Positions 9,060 through 19,114 of a stretch of 64,000 bases of DNA are shown piece by piece. The first letter of the stretch is position 1. Each line of letters opens with the position of its first letter. Position numbers and translations under genes: made by a program. Source of the DNA: Clostridium magnum DSM 2767 (GTDB taxonomy: Bacteria > Bacillota > Clostridia > Clostridiales > Clostridiaceae); the NCBI RefSeq assembly GCF_001623875.1, contig NZ_LWAE01000001.1:1488001-1552000 (forward strand). The letters run 5' to 3'. The notes below the pieces were generated by a model. That model was not told where the DNA came from. It worked only from the letters and a program-made list of their open reading frames with translations, and ran no database searches.

Positions 9060-9548
9060 ATGAAGCAGTTTATAACTGTTGGACAAATAATAAATACCCA
9101 TGGCATTAAGGGTGAGTTAAAAGTTTATCCCTTGACGGATGATATGAAAAGATTTAGAAAGCTTAAAAAGGTTTACATAGACGGAGTACAAAAAGAGGTA
9201 GTGTGGTGTAAACTGCAAACAAAGACAGTAGTATTAAAAATAGATGGGATAGACTCTATAGAGGATGCAAACAAATATAGGGAGAAATACTTAGAAGTAT
9301 CTAGAGAAGATGCAGTTAAACTTCCAGAAGGTGCATACTTTGTTACTGACATAATAGGATGTAATGTTATAGATGAGAATGGAGCCCAGCTTGGAAAGAT
9401 CTATGATGTAATTCATACCCCAAGTAATGATGTGTATTGGATAAAAGAAGGAAAAGAACTTTTGATACCAGTTTTAAAGAGTATTGTGGTTAGTGTAGAT
9501 GTTGAAAATAAACAAATAGTTATAAAACCGGTGGAAACATGGCAATAA
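9060..9548 (+). CDS. rimM: Ribosome maturation factor RimM
   Basis: A 162-residue 16S processing factor that binds S19 and assists 30S head assembly. The N-terminal RimM domain has [21 protein letters not shown], the C-terminal PRC-barrel has [13 protein letters not shown] and [25 protein letters not shown] lies 8 nt before the ATG. Its last 10 nt overlap trmD, the usual coupled pair. Confidence 0.98.
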   Translation: MKQFITVGQIINTHGIKGELKVYPLTDDMKRFRKLKKVYIDGVQKEVVWCKLQTKTVVLKIDGIDSIEDANKYREKYLEVSREDAVKLPEGAYFVTDIIGCNVIDENGAQLGKIYDVIHTPSNDVYWIKEGKELLIPVLKSIVVSVDVENKQIVIKPVETWQ

Positions 9549-10267
9549 AGATAGATATTTTAACACTTTTTCCAGAGATGTTTGAAATATTTAACCACAG
9601 TATAATAGGAAAAGCTAAGGAAAAGAGAATTTTAGATATAAATACTTTAAATATTAGAGATTATACACTAGATAAGCATAAGAAAGTTGATGATTACCCA
9701 TATGGAGGTGGAGCAGGCATGGTTATGGCTGCGCAACCTATAGTGGATTGTATAAAGGCTGCAAAGCAAAGTAACAAAGGCAAGGTGATATTTTTAGGCC
9801 CCCGAGGTAAAACTTTTAATCAGAATATGGCCAAGGAATTATCAAAAGAAAAAGAGTTGATTTTTCTATGTGGTCACTATGAAGGTATTGACGAGAGAGC
9901 ATATGAGTGTATAGATATAGAAATTTCTTTAGGAGACTTTGTACTCACTGGTGGAGAAATGGCATGCATACCGGTAGTTGATGGTATATGTAGACTTATG
10001 CCAGGAGTTCTTTCAAGTAGCGAAAGCTACACAGATGAATCATTTTATGATGGAGTGCTTGAGTATCCTCAATATACGAGACCAGAGTGTTTTAGAGAAA
10101 TTAGAGTTCCAGAAGTATTGATATCAGGACATCATGAAAATATAAGAAAATGGAGAAGGCTTCAATCACTCAAGTTAACGAAAGAGAGAAGACCGGATTT
10201 GTTTGGTAAACTTCAGTTATCCAAAGAAGACAAAAAGCTTCTGATAAAGGAAGGGTTATTAAAATAG
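9539..10267 (+). CDS. trmD: tRNA (guanine37-N1)-methyltransferase TrmD
   Basis: A SPOUT-knot enzyme of 242 residues that makes m1G37 in tRNAs reading CNN and preventing +1 frameshifts. Visible motifs are [32 protein letters not shown] and the knot segment [13 protein letters not shown]. The ATG overlaps the end of rimM by 10 nt. After it, a new promoter and leader precede rplS, so rplS can be expressed independently. Confidence 0.98.
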   Translation: MAIKIDILTLFPEMFEIFNHSIIGKAKEKRILDINTLNIRDYTLDKHKKVDDYPYGGGAGMVMAAQPIVDCIKAAKQSNKGKVIFLGPRGKTFNQNMAKELSKEKELIFLCGHYEGIDERAYECIDIEISLGDFVLTGGEMACIPVVDGICRLMPGVLSSSESYTDESFYDGVLEYPQYTRPECFREIRVPEVLISGHHENIRKWRRLQSLKLTKERRPDLFGKLQLSKEDKKLLIKEGLLK

Positions 10268-10312
10268 AGCTAAACTTAAATTAGATCATTTACCAAAAAA
10301 TAAAATTCTGTC

Positions 10313-10341
10313 TTGAAATACATAGATATATGTGATAAAAT
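10313..10341 (+). promoter_or_regulatory. Sigma-A promoter for rplS
   Basis: TTGAAA (10313-10318), 17-bp spacer, TAAAAT (10336-10341). The start point would fall at the 5' edge of the L19 leader. Confidence 0.75.
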
Positions 10342-10344
10342 ATG

Positions 10345-10401
10345 ATTCGTGCTACACAGGCGCTCCTCTGTCTGCAAAAATGCTGGATATGAACGTCGAA
10401 T
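10345..10401 (+). ncRNA. L19 leader RNA (ribosomal protein autoregulatory leader)
   Basis: ATTCG (10345-10349) pairs with CGAAT (10397-10401), enclosing a CACAGG/CCTCTG-type hairpin and the conserved-looking string ATGCTGGATATGAACGTC. Position directly upstream of rplS and this string match my memory of the Rfam L19_leader family in Firmicutes. The leader is believed to respond to L19. Confidence 0.7.
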
Positions 10402-10424
10402 AATTTTTAGGAGGTAATGCACAA

Positions 10425-10769
10425 ATGTTAGAAATAATAAGAGCAATAGAAGCGGAACAAATCAGAACTGATTTACCTGAATTTAATGTAGGGGATACTG
10501 TAAAAGTTCATGTAAAAATTAAAGAAGGTAATAGAGAAAGAGTACAGGTTTTCGAAGGAACTGTTTTAAAGAGACAAAACGGTGGATTAAGAGAAACTTT
10601 CACAGTAAGAAGAGTAGCTTACAATGTTGGAGTAGAAAGAACATTCCCAGTTAACGCTCCTATAATTGAAAAGATAGAAGTAGTTAGAAGAGGTAAAGTA
10701 AGAAGAGCTAAATTATTCTACTTAAGAGACAGAGTAGGTAAGGCAGCAAAAGTTAAAGAAATAAGATAG
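10425..10769 (+). CDS. rplS: 50S ribosomal protein L19
   Basis: A 114-residue protein at the 30S-50S interface, with [23 protein letters not shown] and [27 protein letters not shown] lies 8-9 nt upstream. It has its own promoter, leader and terminator, although weak read-through into lepB 50 nt away is possible. Confidence 0.99.
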   Translation: MLEIIRAIEAEQIRTDLPEFNVGDTVKVHVKIKEGNRERVQVFEGTVLKRQNGGLRETFTVRRVAYNVGVERTFPVNAPIIEKIEVVRRGKVRRAKLFYLRDRVGKAAKVKEIR

Positions 10770-10776
10770 TGAAAAT

Positions 10777-10800
10777 GGGGCTTTATAAAGTCCCTTTTTT
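10777..10800 (+). terminator. Terminator after rplS
   Basis: GGGGCTTT and AAAGTCCC pair around a two-base loop, followed directly by TTTTTT. Confidence 0.8.
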
Positions 10801-10821
10801 ATATTAAGGTGGTGTAGAGAA

Positions 10822-11388
10822 TTGGTAAAAGAATTAATTGAATTAGGAAAATCGATGATTATTGCCATTATAGCTGCATTTTTAATAATAACTTTTGTTT
10901 TTGAAACGGTAAGTGTAGACGGACACTCTATGGATCCAACATTGAATCATAAAGACAGACTTATAGTTGAAAAGGTAAGCTATTATTTTAGAGAACCAAA
11001 ACCGGGTGATATTGTAGTTATTAAATATCCAGCAGATCCTAAAGAGAAATTCATTAAAAGAGTTATAGCAATAGGTGGAGATAAGGTTAGAATAGAAAAT
11101 AATAAATTATATATAAATGATGTACAAAAGAATGAACCATACATACTTGAGCAAACTATGAATGATTTTAACCAAGTAACAGTACCTCAAAACACAGTTT
11201 TTGTAATGGGTGACAATCGAAATAATAGTAGAGATAGTAGGTATCCAGATGTAGGGTTTGTTGATTATAAAATGGTAGTTGGAAGAGCGGCATTAAGAAT
11301 ATATCCATTTAGCAAGTTTGGAAGATTAAGTTCATTAGCAAATGAAAGTGCACTTAATACAATTGGATTTTTAGATTCTGCTCACTAG
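10822..11388 (+). CDS. lepB: Type I signal peptidase
   Basis: Membrane-anchored serine protease that removes Sec signal peptides outside the cytoplasm. 188 residues with one N-terminal membrane segment (about 11-29) and the Ser/Lys dyad: Ser36 in DGHSMDPTL and Lys79 in EKFIKRVIAIGGD; GDNRNNSRDSR is the C-terminal family box. It starts at TTG 10822, supported by AAGGTGGTG at a suitable distance. Length is typical of the Gram-positive SipS class. rbgA follows after 15 nt. Confidence 0.97.
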   Translation: MVKELIELGKSMIIAIIAAFLIITFVFETVSVDGHSMDPTLNHKDRLIVEKVSYYFREPKPGDIVVIKYPADPKEKFIKRVIAIGGDKVRIENNKLYINDVQKNEPYILEQTMNDFNQVTVPQNTVFVMGDNRNNSRDSRYPDVGFVDYKMVVGRAALRIYPFSKFGRLSSLANESALNTIGFLDSAH

Positions 11389-11403
11389 AAAGGATAGGAT
11401 AAC

Positions 11404-12246
11404 ATGGCTATAAATTGGTTTCCGGGTCATATGGCAAAGACCAGAAGAGAAATAAAAGAAAATTTAAAACTTGTAGATGCTATAATAGAAATTAGAGATG
11501 CTAGATTGGTAGCATCTAGTAAAAATCCAGATATAGATGATCTTTGTGGTAATAAGCCTAGAATAATATTACTAAATAAAAGCGACTTAAGTGAAGAGAG
11601 AGTTACTAAGGAATGGATTAAATATCTTTCTAATGATAATATAAAAGTAATCGGTGTAAACTGCATAACTGGTAACGGATTAAAAGGTATTAAACCATTA
11701 TTAAATGAACTTTTAAAAGAAAAGCATGATAGAATGACAGCAAAGGGTATTGTAAATATAGTAGATAGAGTTATGGTTGTTGGAATACCTAATGTAGGAA
11801 AATCTACATTTATAAATAAGATGGCTAAAAATAATATAGCTAAAACAGGTGACAGACCAGGAGTCACAAGAAGCAGACAATGGATTAAAACTAAAATAGG
11901 AATGGAACTTATGGATACACCAGGAATTTTATGGCCAAAACTTGAAAGTGATGAAACTCAATTAAACCTAGCTTTTACTGGAGCTATAAAGGACGAAATT
12001 ATGGATATAGAAGAATTGGCTTTAAAGCTTATTGAAAAACTTCAAACAGATTATCCAGATAGACTGATGGCAAGATATAAACTTACAGAATTAAGTGAAG
12101 AGCCATTAGAAAATATGAACAGTATAGGCAGGAAAAGAGGCGCTGTTGTTTCAGGTGGTCAGATAGATTATAATAGGGTAGCGGTACTTCTTTTAGATGA
12201 ATTTAGGGGTGGAAAATTAGGCGCTATTTCCTTAGAAAGACCTTAA
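11404..12246 (+). CDS. rbgA: Ribosome biogenesis GTPase YlqF/RbgA
   Basis: A 280-residue circularly permuted GTPase for late 50S assembly. The order of motifs shows the permutation: NKSD (G4) near residue 59 precedes GIPNVGKST (G1) near 123 and DTPGILWPK (G3) near 172. It opens [17 protein letters not shown], typical for YlqF. The C-terminal helical domain contains [28 protein letters not shown] precedes the ATG and the stop overlaps rnhB by one base. Confidence 0.97.
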   Translation: MAINWFPGHMAKTRREIKENLKLVDAIIEIRDARLVASSKNPDIDDLCGNKPRIILLNKSDLSEERVTKEWIKYLSNDNIKVIGVNCITGNGLKGIKPLLNELLKEKHDRMTAKGIVNIVDRVMVVGIPNVGKSTFINKMAKNNIAKTGDRPGVTRSRQWIKTKIGMELMDTPGILWPKLESDETQLNLAFTGAIKDEIMDIEELALKLIEKLQTDYPDRLMARYKLTELSEEPLENMNSIGRKRGAVVSGGQIDYNRVAVLLLDEFRGGKLGAISLERP

Positions 12247-13109
12247 TGAATGGAGATTATTTAATAATGGGTGTAGATTTTAATGAAATAGAGAAAAGCT
12301 TATTTGAAGGGACTGCTAAATTAAATTTTGGCAGCCTTAAACTTTATGTGGCGTATTTAAAAGAAAATTTTTTGCAAGTTGAGAGAGAAAAAATTAACAA
12401 CATTACAAAATTTTTAGAGAATGACAGCAGAAAAAATGTTCAGGCTTTAGCCGACAGTTTAAATAAATTTTTTGTGAAGAAAGAAAATGAAATTATAAGA
12501 GTTAAGGATATGTATAGTTTTGATAGAAGTTTCGGTAATTATATATATTTAGCAGGGGTTGATGAAGTTGGAAGGGGGCCTCTAGCAGGTCCGATAGCTG
12601 CAGCCTCAGTGGTGTTAAGTCTAAAATATAAAGAGGACACTGATTTAATATTAGGGATTAAGGATTCTAAAAAGTTATCCCCCAAGCATAGGGAAGAGTT
12701 AGCAGAAATAATAAAGAAAAAAGCAATAGCTTATAATATTGCTCTTATAAACAATAACGAAATCGACGAAAGAGGTATATCTTGGTGCAATAATGAAGTA
12801 CTTAGAAGAGCAGTTAAAGGGCTAAAGATACCTCCGGATATTGCATTGTCTGATGGATATGCTGTTAAAAATTTAGATATACATAACGAATTTGTTATAA
12901 AAGGTGATGCTAAAAGTGCTAGTATAGCCTGTGCTTCTATAATAGCAAAGGTTTATAGAGATAACCTGATGAAGGAATATTCAAAGTTATATCCTCAGTA
13001 CGGGTTTGATAACAATGCAGGGTATGGAACAAATGAACATGTTAACGCCATAAAGGAGTATGGGGTATGTAAAATACACAGAATGAGTTTCCTGAAAAAC
13101 ATAATATAG
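12246..13109 (+). CDS. rnhB: Ribonuclease HII
   Basis: Cleaves RNA in RNA-DNA hybrids and starts removal of misincorporated ribonucleotides. 287 residues: an N-terminal region of about 95 residues as in the longer Gram-positive form, then the catalytic domain with [44 protein letters not shown] and YPQYGF. ATG 12246 overlaps the rbgA stop codon; ATG 12267 with a weak GGAG is an alternative giving 280 residues. Confidence 0.97.
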   Translation: MNGDYLIMGVDFNEIEKSLFEGTAKLNFGSLKLYVAYLKENFLQVEREKINNITKFLENDSRKNVQALADSLNKFFVKKENEIIRVKDMYSFDRSFGNYIYLAGVDEVGRGPLAGPIAAASVVLSLKYKEDTDLILGIKDSKKLSPKHREELAEIIKKKAIAYNIALINNNEIDERGISWCNNEVLRRAVKGLKIPPDIALSDGYAVKNLDIHNEFVIKGDAKSASIACASIIAKVYRDNLMKEYSKLYPQYGFDNNAGYGTNEHVNAIKEYGVCKIHRMSFLKNII

Positions 13110-13140
13110 TTAACAAAAATAAACTAGAAATGAGCAGTTT

Positions 13141-13178
13141 AAAGAATGACACTTCTTAAATTTAAGGTGTCATTCTTT
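13141..13178. terminator. Bidirectional hairpin between rnhB and yraN
   Basis: AAAGAATGACAC and GTGTCATTCTTT form a perfect 12-bp stem with a short AT-rich loop. It stands between convergent genes rnhB (forward) and yraN (reverse), with A and T runs on its flanks, and can serve both. Confidence 0.75.
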
Positions 13179-13226
13179 AAATTTAAAAAGACATCATTAC
13201 TTAAGGGTCGCAATAATTCTTGATAT

Positions 13227-13595
13227 TCATATTTGAAAAGCATCTTTAATAAGCCTTATAGAAGGTTTATTATTAGAATTGTTTAATATAATCTCAATTA
13301 CATCAAATCTAAAATTAAATTTAAAAAGCTTCTTGCGCATTATATATGTTTCTGCAGTTTTATAAATTTTTAAACATTTTGAATAAGTAACTGCTTCACA
13401 GGGACTTCCATATATTGATCCATATCTAGTTTTAACCTCAATAAAACAAATATAATCACCATCTTTTCCTATTATATCTAGCTCTCCAATTTTACATCTA
13501 AAGTTTCTATCAAGCACGGTATAGCCTACTTGTCTTAAATAAGTTTCAGCAATATCTTCGCCCAGGGAACCTATATCCTTGTTAAAAGAATGCAT
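13227..13595 (-). CDS. yraN: YraN family predicted endonuclease (UPF0102)
   Basis: A 122-residue restriction-endonuclease-like fold protein; role in bacteria unsettled. It shows GEDIAETYLRQVGYTVLDRNF, GELDIIGKDGDYICFIEVKTR and the variable tail. The PD-(D/E)xK-like residues are E-LDII and FIEVKTR. On the minus strand GAAAGGAGCG stands 6 nt before the ATG at 13595; the longer frame starting nearer 13622 would place this ribosome site inside the gene. It is the only reverse gene in this part and is convergent with rnhB and divergent from comM. Confidence 0.92.
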   Translation of the reverse strand: MHSFNKDIGSLGEDIAETYLRQVGYTVLDRNFRCKIGELDIIGKDGDYICFIEVKTRYGSIYGSPCEAVTYSKCLKIYKTAETYIMRKKLFKFNFRFDVIEIILNNSNNKPSIRLIKDAFQI

Positions 13596-13725
13596 AAATT
13601 CGCTCCTTTCATAGCTTATCAATATATTTACATGCTTATTGAAGTTTTAAGTAATTTTGAACTATTTAAATGATAAAGAAATGTTGTTAGTTTGAGCCGT
13701 ATATATAAAATATTGGTATGTTTCA

Positions 13726-13754
13726 ATTTTAGCAATATTAATTCAATTTGTAAA
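13726..13754 (-). promoter_or_regulatory. Candidate sigma-A promoter for yraN
   Basis: On the minus strand TTTACA (13754-13749), 17 bp, TAAAAT (13731-13726). It would give a leader of about 125 nt. AT-rich context, so moderate certainty. Confidence 0.5.
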
Positions 13755-13845
13755 TACAATAGACATGCTAATAAAGTAATCTTTTCTAATAATTCTAAAG
13801 TATATAAATACATATAATTGTCAAGACTTAAGCAGAGGTGATATT

Positions 13846-15363
13846 ATGGCAGTTAAAATTACAACTGCTGCTTTTACTGGTATTGATGGTGCAATTGTTT
13901 CTGTAGAAGTCGACATTGGAAGAGGTCTTCCCTGTTTCAATATAGTTGGCCTTCCAGATATTTCTGTTAAGGAATCAAAAGAAAGAGTAAGAGCTGCGAT
14001 AATAAATTCAGGATTTGATTTTCCTGTAAGTAAAATAGTTATTAATCTTGCTCCTGCAGATATAAGAAAAGTAGGCGCTTTATTTGACTTACCAATAGCT
14101 ATTGGAATTTTAATTGCTACAGAACAGATAGTGTTTGAGGATGCAGAGAAATTCTTAATTATGGGTGAATTATCTCTATCAGGGGATCTAAAAAGAGTTA
14201 GAGGAGTATTGCCTATTACTATTGAAGGTATAAATAATAGGATTAATAACTTTATTTTACCTCAATATAATGCTGAAGAATGTTCTGTCGTTAAAGAAGC
14301 TAAAGTTTACCCTTTTGAAAATTTAAAAGAAGTTGTGGAGTACATAAAATATAGAGACTTGATGCCATATGAATATAGAAATGACGAAAAACAAATTGAA
14401 GGTAAATTAGATTTTGAAGATATATTAGGACAGGAAAGTTGCAGACGGGCAATTGAAGTTGCAGCAGCAGGCAATCATAACCTTCTTATGATTGGTCCTC
14501 CAGGATCAGGAAAAACTATGATAGCTCAAAGGGTATCTACTATACTACCGCCATTAAGTTATGAAGAAGGGCTTGAGGTTACTAAAATTTATAGTGTGTC
14601 TGGCAAATTAGAAAAAACAACAGGATTAGTGTATGATAGACCATTTAGAACCCCTCATCACACTACAACTAATGTAGCTCTTATTGGTGGGGGAAACAAT
14701 TTAATGCCTGGTGAAGTATCGCTAGCTCATAATGGAATTTTATTTTTAGATGAGATTTTAGAATTTAAAAAGAATGTTTTAGAGGTTTTAAGACAACCTT
14801 TAGAAGATCGGGTTATTAAAATTTGCAGAGCATCTGGTACTGTAACATATCCTTGTAATTTTATGGCTATTATCGCTACTAATCCATGTCCTTGCGGATA
14901 TTATGGCTCCTCAAAACAGTGTACCTGTAGAGATTATGAAAGAAAGCGTTATATAGGAAAGTTATCAGGGCCGTTACTAGACAGAATAGATTTATTTACT
15001 TTTGTGAATTCGTTATCCTTTGAAGAACTTCAATCTAAGTCAAAGGGAGAGTCTTCAAAAAGTATTAGACTTAGAGTAGAAAAAGCCAGAGAAATACAAA
15101 AGAATAGATTTGAGGAAGAGAATATATATTCAAATGCTCAGATGGACGGAAGGCTCATAAGAAAATATTGCAAATTAAATAATAAAAGCAACAAAATTAT
15201 AGAAAAAATTTATAGTAGGTATAATTTAAGCACTAGAGCTTATAGTAGAATACTAAAAGTTGCAAGAACAATAGCGGATTTAAATGAAAGGAAAGCTATA
15301 GAAGAAAGTGACATTATTGAAGCCTTACAGTATAGAAGATTTTTAAATGAAGAAATTATATGA
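13846..15363 (+). CDS. comM: YifB/ComM family Mg-chelatase-like AAA+ ATPase
   Basis: 505 residues: an N-terminal Lon-protease-like domain (GLPCFNIVGLPDISVKESKE), a central AAA+ domain with Walker A GPPGSGKTM (about residue 222) and Walker B LFLDEILEF, a C-rich segment (NPCPCGYYGSSKQCTCRDYE), and a C-terminal Mg-chelatase region. In Haemophilus and Vibrio, ComM is a branch-migration helicase for natural transformation; in Clostridium the role is inferred. AGAGGTGAT precedes the ATG. dprA follows, which supports a DNA-uptake or recombination role. Confidence 0.93.
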   Translation: MAVKITTAAFTGIDGAIVSVEVDIGRGLPCFNIVGLPDISVKESKERVRAAIINSGFDFPVSKIVINLAPADIRKVGALFDLPIAIGILIATEQIVFEDAEKFLIMGELSLSGDLKRVRGVLPITIEGINNRINNFILPQYNAEECSVVKEAKVYPFENLKEVVEYIKYRDLMPYEYRNDEKQIEGKLDFEDILGQESCRRAIEVAAAGNHNLLMIGPPGSGKTMIAQRVSTILPPLSYEEGLEVTKIYSVSGKLEKTTGLVYDRPFRTPHHTTTNVALIGGGNNLMPGEVSLAHNGILFLDEILEFKKNVLEVLRQPLEDRVIKICRASGTVTYPCNFMAIIATNPCPCGYYGSSKQCTCRDYERKRYIGKLSGPLLDRIDLFTFVNSLSFEELQSKSKGESSKSIRLRVEKAREIQKNRFEEENIYSNAQMDGRLIRKYCKLNNKSNKIIEKIYSRYNLSTRAYSRILKVARTIADLNERKAIEESDIIEALQYRRFLNEEII

Positions 15364-15455
15364 TGTAGAGATGTCTTTATATTATACAATTTCTTCATTT
15401 TTATAAGTAGCAGAAATATTAAAGGTGGAAAAAATAATTTTTTAAGGAGAAAAAT

Positions 15456-16544
15456 ATGAATATATTTGATTTATGGTTTTGTTCAGTAAAGTTATCTAAT
15501 AGAATAAAGATTGAATTGATGAAGAAATTTAATAGTATAGAAGATATATGGAATTACGGTTTCGATGTTGATAAAAGATCATTATTTGATTATGATGATA
15601 AAAAAATAAAGTGTTGCTTGAAAAAAGCATGGGATAAAATAGAATTTGAAAGTTTACTAAAAAAAACATTAAATCAAGGAATTGAAACTGTAAATTTTAA
15701 TGAAGATAAATATCCTAGAGAGTTAAAAAACTATGATTACTCGCCTTCTATATTATTTTATAAAGGAGATATAAGTAAACTTAATGAGAAATATAATGTT
15801 GCAATTATAGGCTCCAGAGACTGTAGTGTTTATGGAAAAAATTCTGCAAATTTAATAAGCAAAGAGCTTTCGGTAAATAATATAAATATAATTAGTGGAA
15901 TGGCTAGAGGTATAGATACCTGTGCCCATAAAGCTTGCTTAGAAACCGGGGGATATACTTGTGCAATATTAGGATCTGGTATAGATGTGATATACCCAAG
16001 GGAGAATAAGAAAATATACGATATGATTTTAAATATCGGCTGCATAATATCAGAGTTTTTGCCAGGGACTAAGCCATTTAATTATAATTTTCCTGTAAGA
16101 AATAGAGTTATAAGTGGCTTGAGTAATACTATAATTGTTGTTGAAGCAGGAGAAAGTAGCGGTTCACTTATTACCGCTAATTTAGCTGTTGAACAAGGTA
16201 AAGAAGTAGTTGCTCTACCAGGTTCGATTTTTTCTAATCAAAGTAAGGGAACAAATAAATTAATAAAGGATGGAGCATATCCTTTCACTGATTTTGAAGA
16301 TTTATTTGCCTTTTTAGGTATTAAACATATAGGTAATAGCGAGAAAAATATAAGCAGATTAGAGGGGATAAAAAAGAAAATTAGTGATATTATTAGTGAT
16401 ACTCCAATACATATAGATGACATATTTGCGAGAACTAATATTGACATAAAACGATTATATGAGTTATTATTTGAATTGCAGCTTGAAAATGTAGTAATAT
16501 GTATCTCAGGTAACTATTATGTAAAAGTGGGAAGTACAGTATAG
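15456..16544 (+). CDS. dprA: DNA-processing protein DprA
   Basis: Loads RecA onto incoming single-stranded DNA. 362 residues: N-terminal helical region, a Rossmann-like domain with GSRDCSVYGKN, SGMARGIDTCAHKACLETGG and GSGIDVIYPREN, the motif EFLPGTKPFNYNFPVRNR, and a C-terminal winged-helix segment (about 300-360). AAGGAG precedes the ATG. It follows comM by 92 nt with no obvious terminator between them. Confidence 0.95.
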   Translation: MNIFDLWFCSVKLSNRIKIELMKKFNSIEDIWNYGFDVDKRSLFDYDDKKIKCCLKKAWDKIEFESLLKKTLNQGIETVNFNEDKYPRELKNYDYSPSILFYKGDISKLNEKYNVAIIGSRDCSVYGKNSANLISKELSVNNINIISGMARGIDTCAHKACLETGGYTCAILGSGIDVIYPRENKKIYDMILNIGCIISEFLPGTKPFNYNFPVRNRVISGLSNTIIVVEAGESSGSLITANLAVEQGKEVVALPGSIFSNQSKGTNKLIKDGAYPFTDFEDLFAFLGIKHIGNSEKNISRLEGIKKKISDIISDTPIHIDDIFARTNIDIKRLYELLFELQLENVVICISGNYYVKVGSTV

Positions 16545-16691
16545 CTATGCTAATCTAATAAAATAAGGTATATTTATTTAAATAGAGAATAGTATTTATT
16601 AAATATATAGAAAATAAATAATATTATAAATAGTTTTAAAACAAGGGGGTGCAAAAACTCTAGTGACGGTAGGAGTTTACTGGGGTATAAA

Positions 16692-18848
16692 ATGGGACAA
16701 AAATTGGTTATAGTAGAATCACCGGCAAAGGCCAAAACCATAGGAAAGTATTTAGGGAAAAATTATGTGGTAGAAGCGTCTATGGGGCATGTTAGAGATC
16801 TTCCCAAAAGTCAATTGGGAGTTGATATAGATAATGAATATAATCCTAAATATATAACTATAAGAGGAAAAGGGGAATTGCTAGATAAGTTAAAAAAGGA
16901 AGCAAAAAAAAGTGAAAAGATATATCTTGCTACTGACCCTGATAGAGAAGGAGAGGCAATTTCATGGCATTTAGCGCATGTACTTAAGTTAAAAGAGGGA
17001 GAAAAATGTAGAATAGAGTTTCATGAAATTACTAAAAATGCTATTAAGAGTGCGATTAAATCTCCAAGAGAAATTAGTATAAATGTAGTTGATGCACAGC
17101 AAGCAAGGAGAGTTTTAGATAGATTAGTTGGCTATAAAATAAGTCCAATATTATGGAGTAAGGTTAAATGGGGATTGAGTGCTGGAAGAGTTCAATCTGT
17201 AGCACTTAGACTTATATGTGATAGAGAAAAAGAAATAGTAAGTTTTACACCAAAAGAATATTGGACGGTAGAATGTGCTCTAAATAAGATCAATGATAAA
17301 AAAGCCTTTATTGTTAGGTTAACAACCTTAAAGAAAAAGAAATTAGAAATAAGCAATAAAGAAGAAGTTGATAAAATTATAAAGGATTTAGAGTGCGCGG
17401 AGTTTATAGTAAAAAATATTAAAAAAACTTCTAAGAATAAAAATCCTCTACCACCTTTTACAACAAGTACATTACAGCAAGATGCATATAAAAAACTGAA
17501 TTTTGCCACTAAAAGAACAATGTCAATAGCTCAACAATTGTATGAAGGTATAGACATTAAGGGACATGGAACCGTAGGTCTTATAACATACATGAGAACT
17601 GATTCAGTCAGAATATCCGAAGAGGCACAAGCAGCTTGTAGGAGTTTTGTATCAAATAAATTTGGCGAGGAATATATTCCAAAAGATCCTAGAAACTTTA
17701 AGGGTAAGAAGAATATACAGGATGCCCATGAAGCAATTAGACCAACGAATGTTGAGATAACTCCAGAGATTGCAAAAGAAAATTTAAAAGACGAACAATA
17801 TAAGTTATATACTCTAATTTGGAATAGATTTGTAGCTAGTCAAATGTCATCCTGTATAATGGATGTTACATCAGTAGATATTGTTAATGGAGAATATGGA
17901 TTAAAGGCTAGTGGGTCAATAGTGAACTTTGATGGATTTATGAGAGTTTATGAATATGCAACAGATGAGGAAAAGGAAGATATTAATTTGCCAAAATTAG
18001 AAGATGGTGAAAAGCTTATGAAAAAGTCTATAGATGAAAAGCAGCATTTTACTCAACCACCAGCTAGATTTTCAGAAGCTACTCTTGTAAAAACACTTGA
18101 AGAAAACGGAATTGGAAGACCAAGTACCTATGCTCCTATAGTTTCTACGTTACTAGATAGAAAATATGTGGAAAGAGAGAAGAAAACTTTAAAACCAACG
18201 GAACTTGGAGATATCGTAAATACTATTATGAGCGAATATTTTAAACAGATAGTAGACGTAGAATTTACTGCTGAAATGGAACAAAAGCTGGATAATATAG
18301 AAGAAGGAAAAGAAAACTGGAATAAGGTGGTTGATCAATTTTTTTCACCTTTAAAAGAAGCTATAGATATAGCTGAAAAAGAGATCGCTAAAATTACAAT
18401 TGAAGACAAGGTTACAGATATTCTTTGTGATAAATGTGGAAGAAATATGGTTATAAAACATGGAAGATTTGGTGATTTTCTTGCATGTCCTGGATATCCG
18501 GAATGTAAGAATACTAAACCTATAGTTGAGGAATTAGATGTGAAATGTCCAAAATGCGGAGGTAAGGTTTTAATCAAGAAAAGCAAAAAGGGAAGAAAGT
18601 TTTATGGATGCAGCAATTATCCAGAATGTGATTTTGTAAGCTGGTTTGAGCCTGTAGAGGAAAAGTGCCCTTCTTGTAATAGTTATATGGTGAAAAAGTT
18701 TAGTAAGTCAAAAGGTGACTATTTACAATGTGCTAATGATGAATGTAAACATATAGAAAATAGACCTGCTAAAAATACGGATGAAGAAAATGACAATAAA
18801 GAAGTAAATATCAATATAGAAATAGTAAAAAATGAAGGAAATAAATAA
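16692..18848 (+). CDS. topA: DNA topoisomerase I
   Basis: Type IA topoisomerase that relaxes negative supercoils. 718 residues: Toprim domain (IVESPAKAKTIGKYLG, ATDPDREGEAISWH), catalytic tyrosine in GLITYMRTDS (about residue 300), core motifs RPSTYAPIVSTL and FTAEMEQKLD. Three C-terminal four-cysteine zinc fingers begin CDKCGRNM, CPKCGGKV and CPSCNSYM, and an acidic/asparagine tail follows. The ATG at 16692 is preceded by a modest GGGG site. It follows dprA as in most Firmicutes. Confidence 0.98.
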   Translation: MGQKLVIVESPAKAKTIGKYLGKNYVVEASMGHVRDLPKSQLGVDIDNEYNPKYITIRGKGELLDKLKKEAKKSEKIYLATDPDREGEAISWHLAHVLKLKEGEKCRIEFHEITKNAIKSAIKSPREISINVVDAQQARRVLDRLVGYKISPILWSKVKWGLSAGRVQSVALRLICDREKEIVSFTPKEYWTVECALNKINDKKAFIVRLTTLKKKKLEISNKEEVDKIIKDLECAEFIVKNIKKTSKNKNPLPPFTTSTLQQDAYKKLNFATKRTMSIAQQLYEGIDIKGHGTVGLITYMRTDSVRISEEAQAACRSFVSNKFGEEYIPKDPRNFKGKKNIQDAHEAIRPTNVEITPEIAKENLKDEQYKLYTLIWNRFVASQMSSCIMDVTSVDIVNGEYGLKASGSIVNFDGFMRVYEYATDEEKEDINLPKLEDGEKLMKKSIDEKQHFTQPPARFSEATLVKTLEENGIGRPSTYAPIVSTLLDRKYVEREKKTLKPTELGDIVNTIMSEYFKQIVDVEFTAEMEQKLDNIEEGKENWNKVVDQFFSPLKEAIDIAEKEIAKITIEDKVTDILCDKCGRNMVIKHGRFGDFLACPGYPECKNTKPIVEELDVKCPKCGGKVLIKKSKKGRKFYGCSNYPECDFVSWFEPVEEKCPSCNSYMVKKFSKSKGDYLQCANDECKHIENRPAKNTDEENDNKEVNINIEIVKNEGNK

Positions 18849-18905
18849 TTTTTTAAAAGAAAATAAAAAAAAATAATTAATATGTCGAATTTTATAAAGA
18901 TAATG

Positions 18906-18934
18906 TTGAAATGTAATAGCTATTGTGTTATTAT
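18906..18934 (+). promoter_or_regulatory. Sigma-A promoter for codY
   Basis: TTGAAA (18906-18911), 17-bp spacer, TATTAT (18929-18934); an overlapping TATAAT lies three bases further on. It is about 180 nt upstream of codY. Confidence 0.65.
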
Positions 18935-19002
18935 AATTAAAGAATAGGAAATAATTCTAAATATTTTAAAAAGTCTAAATTATCGGTAGGATGATGTTGT
19001 TT

Positions 19003-19025
19003 AGCAAATATCAATGATATTTGCT
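19003..19025. other. Perfect 23-nt palindrome in the codY leader
   Basis: AGCAAATATCA, central A, TGATATTTGCT: 11-bp arms with a one-base centre. No T-run follows, so it is not an intrinsic terminator; a one-base loop cannot form fully in RNA, which suits a protein-binding site on DNA better. It lies about 65 nt downstream of the predicted start point. It does not match the CodY box. Confidence 0.55.
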
Positions 19026-19114
19026 GCGTATACTCTTGATATAGGTCATAGACGCAAATAAAAATATAAAATAGAAGTTATTAGATTATAAATAAATAGT
19101 GAGGTGGGGTACAA

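Noticed and set aside
13628-13813. 61-codon reverse frame in the yraN-comM spacer
   Set aside because: No ribosome site, low-complexity Leu/Thr/Ile content, and it covers the likely yraN promoter.
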